Below are positions 15,271-23,399 of a stretch of DNA of 64,000 bases, piece by piece. Position 1 is the first letter of the stretch; each line of letters begins with the position of its first letter. The position numbers were made by a program, and so were the translations under genes. Under the pieces are notes generated by a model that saw nothing but the letters and a program-made list of their open reading frames with translations, was not told where the DNA came from and did not search any database. This DNA is from Tellurirhabdus rosea (lineage in GTDB: Bacteria > Bacteroidota > Bacteroidia > Cytophagales > Spirosomataceae), in the NCBI RefSeq assembly GCF_026278345.1, contig NZ_CP111085.1, forward strand, positions 3,613,501 through 3,677,500, read 5' to 3'.

Positions 15271-18200
15271 TATTCACTATCAGGCTATTTGCCATTTCCA
15301 GAATACTCCTCACCTCCGGCCGACACGAGCCGCAGCCGGTGCCGGCGCCGGTGGTCTTGCAGAGTTCTTTGAAGTCCGTGCAGCCCGCCTGGATGGCCCG
15401 TTCGAGGTTGCCGCGCCCGACGTTGTTGCACGAACAGACGAGCTTGCCCATCACCGGGTCCACTTTCTTGCTCGCCCGGAGCAGTTGCAGGCGTTTTTCC
15501 GACAGTTCAAGGCCGTTGGCGATGAGTTCGCGGAATTCCTGAAACTCGTTCTTATCGCCCACCAGAATGGCTCCGACCAGCTTGTCGCGGTACACAATGC
15601 ACTTTTTGTAATACCGTTTGGCCTTATCCGTAAAGATAATTTCCTCGTAACCCGGCTCCCCGGCGGGCGCTTCGGCCATGCCGATGCTGCACAAATGCAG
15701 TCCTTCCATTTTCAGGATGTTCATCGACAGGCTGCCTTTGTAGGGCTGCGACACGTCGCCCGTGATGAAGCGGGCGGCCACTTCGGCCTGCTGCTCGGCG
15801 GCGAGCGTGATGCCCCACATCTGCCCGCGCCACTGGGCGATTTCTCCGGCGGCGAAAATGTCCGGGTCCGACGTTTGCAGGTAATCGTTCACGACCACGC
15901 CCCGGTTCAGGTCCAGACCGGCTTCGCGGGCCAGTTCGGTATTCGGCACGGTGCCAATCGCCATCACGACCACCTGACAGGCCAGCGTCCGGCCGGATTT
16001 CAGCTTCACGCCCTCTACCCGGTCGGTGCCCTGGAAGGTCATCACTTCTTCGTTGAAGAAAATGTCGATGCCGCGGTCGGTCAGTTCCTGGTACAGCAGT
16101 TCGCCCGCCAGCGGGTCGAGTTGCCGTTCCATGAGTCGGCTGACACGCTGAATGACCGACACCCGCACGCCGATATGCCGCAGCGACGAGGCCAGTTCCA
16201 GCCCCAGCAGACCGCCGCCGACGATGACCGCATGCGGGTTTTCCGTTTGCAGAAACGGCATCAGCGAATCCGCATCCAGGCGCGAACGCATATTGAAAAT
16301 TCCCGACAACCGGGGCACGCCTTTCGGCATGAACGCCCGGCTGCCCGTTCCCAGCAGCAGTTTATCGTAATGATGCTCGGCCCCTTCACTATCGATGACC
16401 ACCTTGTTTTTGCGGTCGATATGCTCGATGCCGACGCCCTTGTGCACCACGATGCGGGCGTCGGCAAACTGGTCCTCGCGGAGTTTGACCAGCTGTTCCC
16501 ACGACTGCGCTCCGCTGATGTAGTCGGGCAGCAGCACGCGGTTGTAGAACGGGTAGATTTCTTTGGAAAAGACGTGAATTTCGTCTTCTGAATTTAGGTT
16601 GCGATACGCGTTGATGAAGCCCAGTCCCGCCGAACCGGCCCCGATGAGGATGATTTTCTCGGCGGGTTTGCGGTACAGCGTCACCTCTACGGCCGAAAAC
16701 TTGAAGTCCGGTTCTTTGGAACGCGGGTCGATGAGGGCACTGGTGAGGTTGTTGGCCCGGTTCAGGGTCGAGTCGAGCATTTTGCCCCAGTGCATCGGCA
16801 GAAAACACAGCCCCGGCCGCACGTCGTCGGTCAGCTGCGCCTTCACGCGCACGAGGCCCCGGCGGCTGCGCACTTCGACCAGTTGTCCGTCGGCAATGCC
16901 GCGCTGCCGGGCATCGTCGGGGTGAATTTGCAGAAACGGCTGCGGTGTGTGCTGGTTCAGTTTTGCCACGCGACCGGTCTTGGTCATCGTATGCCACTGA
17001 TCCCGGACGCGACCCGTGGTCAGAACCAGCGGAAAATCCTCGCTTGTCGGCTCCGACTCGTTCCCGTCCGGCACCGCATGAATCTGCGCCCGCCCATTGG
17101 CCGTGTAGAACTGCCCGTCCGTGAAGAGTCGTTTCGTTCCAGCCTCCTGTCTCTTGTCTCCTGTCTCTTGTCTCTTGTCTCCTGTCTTCGAAAACGGCCA
17201 TTGAATGCTCCGTTTCGCCTTGAGCAGATCGTAATTCACGCCGGTCATGTCCACGTTGGTTCCTTCCGAAATGCGGACGTATTCGTCGTAGACTTCAGCG
17301 GCTGAGGTGTATTGGAACGCTTCGCCGAAGCCCATTTTCTGGGCGAAACGCCAGATGATTTCGGCATCGGGCAGGGCTTCACCGGGCGCGTCGAGGGCTT
17401 TGGGAAGGTACGTAATCCGGCGTTCGGCGTTGGTCATGGTGCCTTCCTTTTCCAGCCAGGCGGCGGCGGGCAGCACCACATCGGCAAACGGCACGGTGTC
17501 GGCGCGGTTCGAAATGTCCTGCACGACCACGAAACGGCCGTTCGTCAGCGCCTGTTCGACCGCGTTTACATCCGGCATGCTCACCATCGGATTCGTGTTG
17601 ATGATCCAGATCGCCTTCAGCTTGTCGTTGGCCATAGCCTGAAACAACTCCGTGGCGGTCAGGCCGGGTTTGGGTGCAATCGACACCGGCGAACCCCAGA
17701 ACGCTTCCATTTCGGCGCGGTGGGCGGCGTTGGTCACGTCGCGGTGGGCCGGAAGGCCGTTGGCGAGTCCGCCGACTTCGCGGCCGCCCATCGCGTTGGG
17801 CTGGCCCGTCAGCGAAAACGGCCCGTTGCCGGGTTTGCCGATGCGGCCCGTAATGAGGTGTAAGTTGATGAGGGCTAAATTCTTGTTGACGCCGATGACC
17901 GACTGGTTGAGACCCATCGTCCACAGCGACAGAAAGCCTTTCGAGCGGCCAATCCATTCGGCGGCTTCTTCGATGCCCGCTTCCGAAACGCCGCAAATGT
18001 CGGCGGCTTCGGCGACGGTGCGTTGCCTGACGGCTTCACGGTAGGCCGTAAATCCGTCCGTGTGATTGTCAATAAATGTCTGGTCAATATACCCCCGCTC
18101 GATCAGCACCCGGCCGATGGCGTGGTTCAGCACAATGTCCGTACCGGGCCGGATGGGCAGGTGCAGGTCGGCCGAGCGGGCCGTATCCGTTTTGCGCGGG

Positions 18201-18820
18201 TCGACGCAGATGATTTTGACGTGCGGATTGGCCGCTTTGTGCGCTTCGATGCGCCGCCACAGAATCGGGTGGCACCAGGCGGGATTGGCTCCCTGCACGT
18301 AAAATACGTCGGCCTCTTCAATGTCGTCGTAACAGACCGGCACGGAGTCTTCGCCCAGCGTCAGTTTGTAGCCCATCACGGCCGAACTCATACAGAGCCG
18401 GGAGTTGGTATCGATGTTATTCGAGCCGATAAAGCCCTTAATCAGCTTGTTAACGAGGTAATATTCTTCCGTAAGGCATTGCCCCGACACATAAAAACCC
18501 ACCGAATCCGGCCCGAACTTTTTGATGAAGGTCCGGAACACCGCCGCCGTCCGTTCCAGGGCTTCGTCCCAGCTCACGCGTTGCAGGGGCATCGAGCGGT
18601 TGGGGCGCATCTGCGGGTACAGCAGCCGGTCCGACCCATCCATCACGGTGTAGTGCAGGTTCATGCCTTTCGAGCACAACATGCCCCGGTTGACCGGATG
18701 ATCGGGATCGCCTTCGACGCGTAACTGCCCGGCCGAATCGCCGGACCGCCGCTCCTGATGAACCAGCACGCCACAGCCGACGCCGCAGTAGCAACAGGTG
18801 GTTTTGATGGGTTGAGTCAT
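15248..18820 (-). CDS. nasA: Assimilatory nitrate reductase fused to FAD oxidoreductase and BFD-type 2Fe-2S domain
   Basis: The 1190-residue protein is a three-part fusion. Residues 1-690 are a Mo-bis-MGD nitrate reductase of the NasA/NarB group. Its N-terminal 4Fe-4S site uses Cys9, Cys12, Cys16 and Cys49, and the likely Mo-ligand cysteine is in NSRLCMSSAV near residue 142. Residues 715-1110 are an FAD/NAD(P)H oxidoreductase (IILIGAGSAGLGFINAY; second nucleotide site AVIVGGGLLGLELASSL) like the front half of NirB. Residues 1125-1175 are a BFD-like 2Fe-2S domain (CSCNN...GCGSC). It would take electrons from NAD(P)H to nitrate in the cytoplasm. Residues 546-559 are two copies of TGDKRQE from a DNA repeat. 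Confidence 0.93.
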   Translation of the reverse strand: MTQPIKTTCCYCGVGCGVLVHQERRSGDSAGQLRVEGDPDHPVNRGMLCSKGMNLHYTVMDGSDRLLYPQMRPNRSMPLQRVSWDEALERTAAVFRTFIKKFGPDSVGFYVSGQCLTEEYYLVNKLIKGFIGSNNIDTNSRLCMSSAVMGYKLTLGEDSVPVCYDDIEEADVFYVQGANPAWCHPILWRRIEAHKAANPHVKIICVDPRKTDTARSADLHLPIRPGTDIVLNHAIGRVLIERGYIDQTFIDNHTDGFTAYREAVRQRTVAEAADICGVSEAGIEEAAEWIGRSKGFLSLWTMGLNQSVIGVNKNLALINLHLITGRIGKPGNGPFSLTGQPNAMGGREVGGLANGLPAHRDVTNAAHRAEMEAFWGSPVSIAPKPGLTATELFQAMANDKLKAIWIINTNPMVSMPDVNAVEQALTNGRFVVVQDISNRADTVPFADVVLPAAAWLEKEGTMTNAERRITYLPKALDAPGEALPDAEIIWRFAQKMGFGEAFQYTSAAEVYDEYVRISEGTNVDMTGVNYDLLKAKRSIQWPFSKTGDKRQETGDKRQEAGTKRLFTDGQFYTANGRAQIHAVPDGNESEPTSEDFPLVLTTGRVRDQWHTMTKTGRVAKLNQHTPQPFLQIHPDDARQRGIADGQLVEVRSRRGLVRVKAQLTDDVRPGLCFLPMHWGKMLDSTLNRANNLTSALIDPRSKEPDFKFSAVEVTLYRKPAEKIILIGAGSAGLGFINAYRNLNSEDEIHVFSKEIYPFYNRVLLPDYISGAQSWEQLVKLREDQFADARIVVHKGVGIEHIDRKNKVVIDSEGAEHHYDKLLLGTGSRAFMPKGVPRLSGIFNMRSRLDADSLMPFLQTENPHAVIVGGGLLGLELASSLRHIGVRVSVIQRVSRLMERQLDPLAGELLYQELTDRGIDIFFNEEVMTFQGTDRVEGVKLKSGRTLACQVVVMAIGTVPNTELAREAGLDLNRGVVVNDYLQTSDPDIFAAGEIAQWRGQMWGITLAAEQQAEVAARFITGDVSQPYKGSLSMNILKMEGLHLCSIGMAEAPAGEPGYEEIIFTDKAKRYYKKCIVYRDKLVGAILVGDKNEFQEFRELIANGLELSEKRLQLLRASKKVDPVMGKLVCSCNNVGRGNLERAIQAGCTDFKELCKTTGAGTGCGSCRPEVRSILEMANSLIVNSELANSE
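17145..17186. repeat. Six-copy heptamer tandem repeat inside the nitrate reductase gene
   Basis: Six consecutive 7-bp units TCYTGTC (TCCTGTC or TCTTGTC) fill 42 bp. The length keeps the reading frame and encodes TGDKRQETGDKRQE on the minus strand, in a linker before the last molybdopterin-binding segment. Loss or gain of three units would keep the frame; other changes would break it. Confidence 0.95.
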
Positions 18821-18840
18821 GGGACTAAAGGGGGTTATTT

Positions 18841-18930
18841 CGCGGAGTTAAGCGGAGGGGGCGGGATTTAGCGGAGTTGTTTCTTAGAAAAATCTCCGCT
18901 AAACTCTGCTCCTCTCCGCTTAACTCCGCG
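18841..18930. repeat. Nested inverted repeat between NNP transporter and nitrate reductase genes
   Basis: Outer arms 18841-18857 and 18914-18930 are perfectly complementary over 17 nt. Inner arms 18867-18876 and 18894-18903 are complementary over 10 nt. The short words GCGGAG and GTTAAGCGGAG recur. It fills most of the 122-nt gap between the two genes and would form a long hairpin in the operon transcript. Confidence 0.92.
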
Positions 18931-18942
18931 ATACAAAAATCT

Positions 18943-20238
18943 TTACACAGCTTCTGCCACCAGCTCGGGTTGCTCCACGGTTTTCTTCTCGAATCGCGTC
19001 AGGACGACCAGCATCGACACCGCCGCTACGGCCATGCCGATATACAGGAACGCCTGCCCGTAGCTGATGCTTTCCGACTTGAAGAGGAAGCCCGCCAGCA
19101 CGCCGCCGAGGTTGCCGCCCGCCCCGACGATGCCGCTCACGACACCCACCGCCCGGGGATTCACGAAAGGCACAATGGCATACGTGGCCCCGTTGGCCAT
19201 TTTCAGGAACATCGCGAAGCCCAGCATGGACGCAATCGCCAGGGTCAGGTTGCCCGATTGGGCGAAGAACATGATGCCGAGACCTTCCAGCAGCAGCATC
19301 GCCGCCAGCAGCAGGCCTTTGCCACGCATGCCGTAGCGTCTGCCGACCTTATCGGCTACGATGCCGCCCAGTGCCCGGGCGAAGATGTTCATGAAGCCGA
19401 ACACGCCCGCCCACAAACCGGCCGTCGCCACGTCGAGGTGGAAGGTGTCCACGAAGTACAGGGCCGCCACCCCGTCGAAGGTGATTTCGATGCCAAAACA
19501 GGCTCCGTAGGCCAGAAACAGGGCCCATACGCGCCAGTCGGAGGCCGCCTTTGCGAACGAAACCGGGGCCGCTTTGGCCGTGGTATCGCGCTGGATGTCG
19601 GCGTAATTGCCCTCCGGCGTGTCTTTGGTGAATCTGTAGTAGACGAACGCCATCACGAGCAGCATCACGCCCGGCAGAATCATCGCCAGCCGCCAGGCCG
19701 TGTGGGGTGCGTAGCCCAGACCCACGATGCCGGCCAGAATGAGCGGCATGACCATGTTCGTGACGCCGCCGCCGAGGTTGCCCCAGCCGCCCGCCACCGC
19801 GTTGGCCGTGCCTTTGATGTTGTCGGCAAACATCGCCGAGGTATGAAACTGCGTAATGACAAACGATGCCCCAATGACCCCGATGCCCAGCCGGAACAGC
19901 AGAAACGTTTCGTAGCTGTTCGCCAGGCCCACGCCCATGACCGGAATCGCGCCCAGCACCAGCAGCCAGGTGTAGGTCAGGCGCGGCCCCACCGTATCGC
20001 ACAGCCGACCGATCAGCAGGCGGGCGAAAATGGTCATCGATACGGCGGCGATGATGGTGTTGCCGATCTGCGGTTTGGTCAGGCCGAGGTCTTCGCGGAT
20101 AATGGGCATCAGCGGCGCAATGCCGAACCAGCCGAAAAAGCAGCAGAAGAACGTCAGCCAGGTGATGTGAAAGGTCCGCATCCCGATACCGGAAGCCGAG
20201 AGCAGGTTCAGTTGGGTAAGTTTGCCTGTGGTTTTCAT
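18943..20238 (-). CDS. narK: Nitrate/nitrite porter, NNP family (MFS)
   Basis: The 431-residue protein has twelve probable membrane helices and the two glycine-rich nitrate signatures of the NNP family: GGWGNLGGGVTN near residue 145 (helix 5) and GAGGNLGGVLAG near residue 385 (helix 11). FGWFGIAPLMPIIREDLGL in the first helix region is also family-typical. It would import nitrate (or exchange it for nitrite) across the inner membrane. It sits in one operon with a complete nitrate ABC transporter and the reductase. The C-terminal tail FEKKTVEQPELVAEAV is short and soluble. The symbol is used in the broad family sense; NasA or NrtP would be equally valid names. Confidence 0.92.
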   Translation of the reverse strand: MKTTGKLTQLNLLSASGIGMRTFHITWLTFFCCFFGWFGIAPLMPIIREDLGLTKPQIGNTIIAAVSMTIFARLLIGRLCDTVGPRLTYTWLLVLGAIPVMGVGLANSYETFLLFRLGIGVIGASFVITQFHTSAMFADNIKGTANAVAGGWGNLGGGVTNMVMPLILAGIVGLGYAPHTAWRLAMILPGVMLLVMAFVYYRFTKDTPEGNYADIQRDTTAKAAPVSFAKAASDWRVWALFLAYGACFGIEITFDGVAALYFVDTFHLDVATAGLWAGVFGFMNIFARALGGIVADKVGRRYGMRGKGLLLAAMLLLEGLGIMFFAQSGNLTLAIASMLGFAMFLKMANGATYAIVPFVNPRAVGVVSGIVGAGGNLGGVLAGFLFKSESISYGQAFLYIGMAVAAVSMLVVLTRFEKKTVEQPELVAEAV

Positions 20239-20247
20239 ACAAAAGGG

Positions 20248-21045
20248 TTATACAGCGATGTCAGCAATAGAAAGTTTGTCGACCAGCAGTTCGAGCAGGC
20301 GGTCGCGGATGTCGTTGTAGCGGGGGTCGTGGGCGATGTCTTTCTTGTGGCGCGGACGGTCCAGCGTGACGTTTTCGATTTCGCGGATGGTGGCGGCGGG
20401 GCCGTCGGTCATCACCACGATGCGGTCGGCCAGGAAGATGGCCTCTTCGATGTCGTGCGTGACCATGACGATGGTCTTGTTCCGGTTGTCGAGGTTCCAG
20501 AGCTTCAGCAGTTCGACGTGCATCGTGCTTTTGGTCAGCGCGTCGAGCGCCCCGAACGGCTCGTCGAGCAGCAGAATGTCGGGGTTGATGGCAAAGGCCC
20601 GGGCAATGGCCGTCCGCTGTTTCATGCCGCCCGAAATCTCCGAAGGCAGTTTGTGGCGGTGCTGGTACAGGTTCACGGCCTTCAGAAAGTATTCAACCGT
20701 CTCCGCTTTTTCGGCTTTTGTTTTATCCTTTAATACCGAATCCACGGCCGTCAGGATGTTCTTTTCGACCGTCAGCCAGGGCAGCAGCGAGTAGTGCTGA
20801 AACACCACGCCCCGGTCGGGCCCCGGTCCATTGACGGGTTTGCCGTGAATCAGGACGTCGCCCCGGCTGACGTTCACCATGCCCGCAATCGCGTTCAGGA
20901 TGGTTGATTTGCCGCAGCCGGAGTGACCGATGATGGCAATGATTTCGCCCCGCTCGATGTCGAGGTTGATATCCCGCACGGCCACAAAACGACCTTTAGC
21001 GGACGAAAAAGCGATTTCTACGTTTTGTAAGGAGATATGGGACAT
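20248..21045 (-). CDS. nrtD: Nitrate ABC transporter ATP-binding protein (NrtD-like)
   Basis: The 265-residue ATPase has Walker A (GHSGCGKST, about residue 40), Q-loop (VFQHYSLLPW), signature (EISGGMKQR), Walker B (ILLLDEPFGALDAL) and H-loop (VMVTHDIEEA). It belongs to the TauB/SsuB/NrtD group. It lies 164 nt downstream of the permease and 9 nt upstream of the NNP gene. There is no NrtA-like C-terminal extension, so it is not an NrtC-type fusion. Nitrate specificity is inferred from the operon. It would power nitrate uptake at the cytoplasmic membrane face. Confidence 0.9.
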   Translation of the reverse strand: MSHISLQNVEIAFSSAKGRFVAVRDINLDIERGEIIAIIGHSGCGKSTILNAIAGMVNVSRGDVLIHGKPVNGPGPDRGVVFQHYSLLPWLTVEKNILTAVDSVLKDKTKAEKAETVEYFLKAVNLYQHRHKLPSEISGGMKQRTAIARAFAINPDILLLDEPFGALDALTKSTMHVELLKLWNLDNRNKTIVMVTHDIEEAIFLADRIVVMTDGPAATIREIENVTLDRPRHKKDIAHDPRYNDIRDRLLELLVDKLSIADIAV

Positions 21046-21078
21046 GGGAAGTTTTCGTTTGAAATCAGAGGGGATGTG

Positions 21079-21200
21079 GTTTAGAGTTTAGAGTTTATGG
21101 TTTAACGTGGTAATTGGCTGGCTATCAGCTATAAGGAAGGGTTGCGAACCATAAACCATAAACCCTAAACTTTTAAACATTCAACCTTAAACGTTCAACC
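21079..21200. repeat. Inverted repeat built of GTTTA/AAAC words, nrtB/nrtD junction
   Basis: Arms 21086-21104 and 21152-21170 are complementary at 18 of 19 positions. They are flanked by more copies of short words such as TTTAGAG, AACCATAA and TTCAACCTTAAACG. It occupies most of the 164-nt gap before the ATPase gene. No terminator T-run follows the stem directly. Confidence 0.85.
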
Positions 21201-21209
21201 TTCAACTTT

Positions 21210-22064
21210 TCACCCCTGGTATGAGACGCGCTTTTCGATGAGGGTGAACAGGCGGTCGAGGGCGAGGCCGACGAAACCGATGATGAGGATGGCCGAGATG
21301 ACTTTTTCGAGGCTCAGGGCGTTCCAGCTATCCCAGACGAAGAAACCGATGCCGATGCCGCCCGAGAGCATTTCGCCCGCCACGATGACCACCCACGCCA
21401 CGCCAATCGACAGCCGCAGACCGGTGATGATGTGCGGAATGCTGTACGGAATCAGGATTCGGGTGAGGTATTTCCAGGTCGAGAAACCAAAGACTTTCGC
21501 CACGTTGCGGTAATCGGCGGGCAGCGAAGCGACCCCGAAGGCCGTGTTGATGAGCGTCGGCCAGAGCGAGGTGATGAAGATGATGAAAATGGTTGCCGAC
21601 TCGGCCGACTGAAACGACATCAGGCCAATCGGGAACCACGCCAGCGGCGAAACCGGACGCAGAATCTGCACAATCGGGTAGAAAACTTTGCGGCAGAAGG
21701 CATTGGCGCCCATCAGCACGCCCAGCGGAATGGCTACCACCGAACCGAGCGCAAAACCCGTCAGGACGCGCAGAATCGAGCTCCACAGCACCAGCCCGAT
21801 GCCTTTGTCGTTGGGACCGGCGTCGTAGAACGGGTCTTCGATCAGCGTCCGGAACACTTCCCAGGTGGCGGCGGGCGTCGGAATTTCATTATTGGTCACC
21901 TTGCTGACCAGCGCCCACAGGCCCAGCAGCGTGGCCATGCCCGCGGCCGAGTAGAGCAGGGAAATGGCCGTTCCTTTTGCCTTCAGCGCGATTTTTGAGA
22001 CCGCTTCCGAAATCCGGCCGGAGGTTTCTTCGACCGATAATGAGTATGAGTTCGTTGCTTCCAT
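21210..22064 (-). CDS. nrtB: Nitrate ABC transporter permease (NrtB-like)
   Basis: The 284-residue protein has about six membrane helices. The BPD_transp_1 EAA-type loop falls around residues 185-205 (ASLPADYRNVAKVFGFSTWK). It carries sequences usual for NrtB/SsuC permeases (PVSPLAWFPIGLM, GVAWVVIVAGEMLSGGIGIG, VISAILIIGFVGLALDRL). A soluble N-terminal stretch of about 35 residues precedes the first helix. It would form the inner-membrane channel of the nitrate ABC importer. It sits between the binding protein and the ATPase. Confidence 0.9.
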   Translation of the reverse strand: MEATNSYSLSVEETSGRISEAVSKIALKAKGTAISLLYSAAGMATLLGLWALVSKVTNNEIPTPAATWEVFRTLIEDPFYDAGPNDKGIGLVLWSSILRVLTGFALGSVVAIPLGVLMGANAFCRKVFYPIVQILRPVSPLAWFPIGLMSFQSAESATIFIIFITSLWPTLINTAFGVASLPADYRNVAKVFGFSTWKYLTRILIPYSIPHIITGLRLSIGVAWVVIVAGEMLSGGIGIGFFVWDSWNALSLEKVISAILIIGFVGLALDRLFTLIEKRVSYQG

Positions 22065-22089
22065 GGGGATGAGAAAAAGGAGTGAAAAT

Positions 22090-22157
22090 CAGCTCAGGGT
22101 TTTGTTAATGGAATCAGGTTTTCATAACGTCGGGCAGGGGAGCTAAACCCTGAGCTG
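22090..22157. repeat. 13-bp inverted repeat, nrtA/nrtB junction
   Basis: Arms 22090-22102 (CAGCTCAGGGTTT) and 22145-22157 are perfectly complementary, with a 42-nt spacer. The repeat lies between the binding-protein gene and the permease gene. It may moderate the ratio of the two products, as hairpins after binding-protein genes often do; that is inference. Confidence 0.8.
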
Positions 22158-22176
22158 TAGTCCGGAGGCGGTTAGC

Positions 22177-23394
22177 TTATTTGCGGGCCAGGGCCGTTTC
22201 CGGACGGTTGGGGTCAAAAGGCGTTTTGTCGAGGGTCAGGCTGAAGGGCTTCATGTCGTCGTTCGGGACTTTGACGCCCATTTTCGCCGCCACTTCCTTG
22301 TACAGATCCTGCAAAACCAGCTTGTCGGCGATGGTTTTGTAATCCGGCGCCTGATTCAGGTAGCCGAACTTCACGTACTGCGCCATCGCCCAGATGCCGT
22401 GCGCCTTGCGCGGGAAATTCACCTGACCACCGCGGAAAAAGGTCATGTAATCGTCGCCGTAGATTTCCTGTCCCTGGTTGCAGCCGAGGTCGTAGGTGCC
22501 CATCATCCGGTTTTCGATCACGTCGGCGGGCGCGTTCACGTACGGGCCCCGGCCGATGGTCGCGGCGGCTTTCTTGCGGTTGGCCGGGCTGTCGAGCCAT
22601 TTGCAGGCTTCCATAACGGCCATCATCACGCGCTTCAGCTTCTCGCGGTCTTTCGTGGCAAATTCCTTATTCGCCACCAGCGCCTTTTCGGGATGGTGTT
22701 TCCAGATGTCCTGGGTTGAGATTTCGGAGAAACCGATGCCCTGTTTCACGGCCACGCCGTTCCAGGGTTCGCCGACGCAGAAGCCGTCCATGTTGCCTAC
22801 TTTCATGTTGGCGACCATCTGCGGCGGCGGAATGGTGATCACTTTCAGTTTCTTGGCGTCTACGCCCGCGGCCGAAAGCCAGGTGCGGAGCCAGAGGTCG
22901 TGAGTGCCGCCGGGGAAGGTCATGGCAAAGGTGACTTCCTTCTCGGCCTTCAGTTTGTTCATCACCACCGGAGCGACCTTGCCGGTCTGTCTGAAGCCCA
23001 CTTTTCCGCAGAAATCGTTGGAAAGCGTAATCGCCTGTCCGTTGTTGTTCAGAATCATGGCGACGTACATTTCGGAACCAGCCTTGCCGCCCACGCCGGT
23101 GTAGACCGAGAACGGCATGGTGTACAGGCAGTGCGCCGCGTCGAGTTCGCCGGTCAGGACCTTGTCGCGGATGTTGGCCCACGAAGCTTCCTTGCGGACC
23201 TCCACGTTGACGCCGTATTTTTCAAAAAGTCCCAGTTCTTTCGCCATCACGATGGGCGCGCAGTCGGTCAGGGGGATGAAGCCGATCCGGATGGGCTCAT
23301 CGTTGGTTTCCAGGGTTTTGAAGCCCGTAATCAGGCCGGCTACCAGCACCAGCGCCAGCAGCATTTTGTTATAGCGGGGATTGGTGAATTTCAT
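22177..23394 (-). CDS. nrtA: Nitrate ABC transporter substrate-binding protein (NrtA-like)
   Basis: The 405-residue protein starts with an N-terminal hydrophobic segment (MLLALVLVAGLITGF). There is no lipobox cysteine, so it may be membrane-anchored or cleaved. The body carries NrtA-type segments: IRIGFIPLTDCAPIVMAKELGLF, ASWANIRDKVLTGELDAAHC, YTMPFSVYTGVGG and MTFPGGTHDLWLRTWLSAAG. NMDGFCVGEPWNGVAVKQ belongs to the ligand-site region of the NrtA/NasF group. It would capture nitrate in the periplasm. It lies 5 nt after the outer-membrane protein gene, so co-translation is likely. Confidence 0.92.
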   Translation of the reverse strand: MKFTNPRYNKMLLALVLVAGLITGFKTLETNDEPIRIGFIPLTDCAPIVMAKELGLFEKYGVNVEVRKEASWANIRDKVLTGELDAAHCLYTMPFSVYTGVGGKAGSEMYVAMILNNNGQAITLSNDFCGKVGFRQTGKVAPVVMNKLKAEKEVTFAMTFPGGTHDLWLRTWLSAAGVDAKKLKVITIPPPQMVANMKVGNMDGFCVGEPWNGVAVKQGIGFSEISTQDIWKHHPEKALVANKEFATKDREKLKRVMMAVMEACKWLDSPANRKKAAATIGRGPYVNAPADVIENRMMGTYDLGCNQGQEIYGDDYMTFFRGGQVNFPRKAHGIWAMAQYVKFGYLNQAPDYKTIADKLVLQDLYKEVAAKMGVKVPNDDMKPFSLTLDKTPFDPNRPETALARK

Positions 23395-23399
23395 GGGGT

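Noticed and set aside
18877-20733. 618-codon plus-strand open frame
   Set aside because: It runs opposite the NNP transporter and NrtD genes, which have clear family motifs; its own translation has none.
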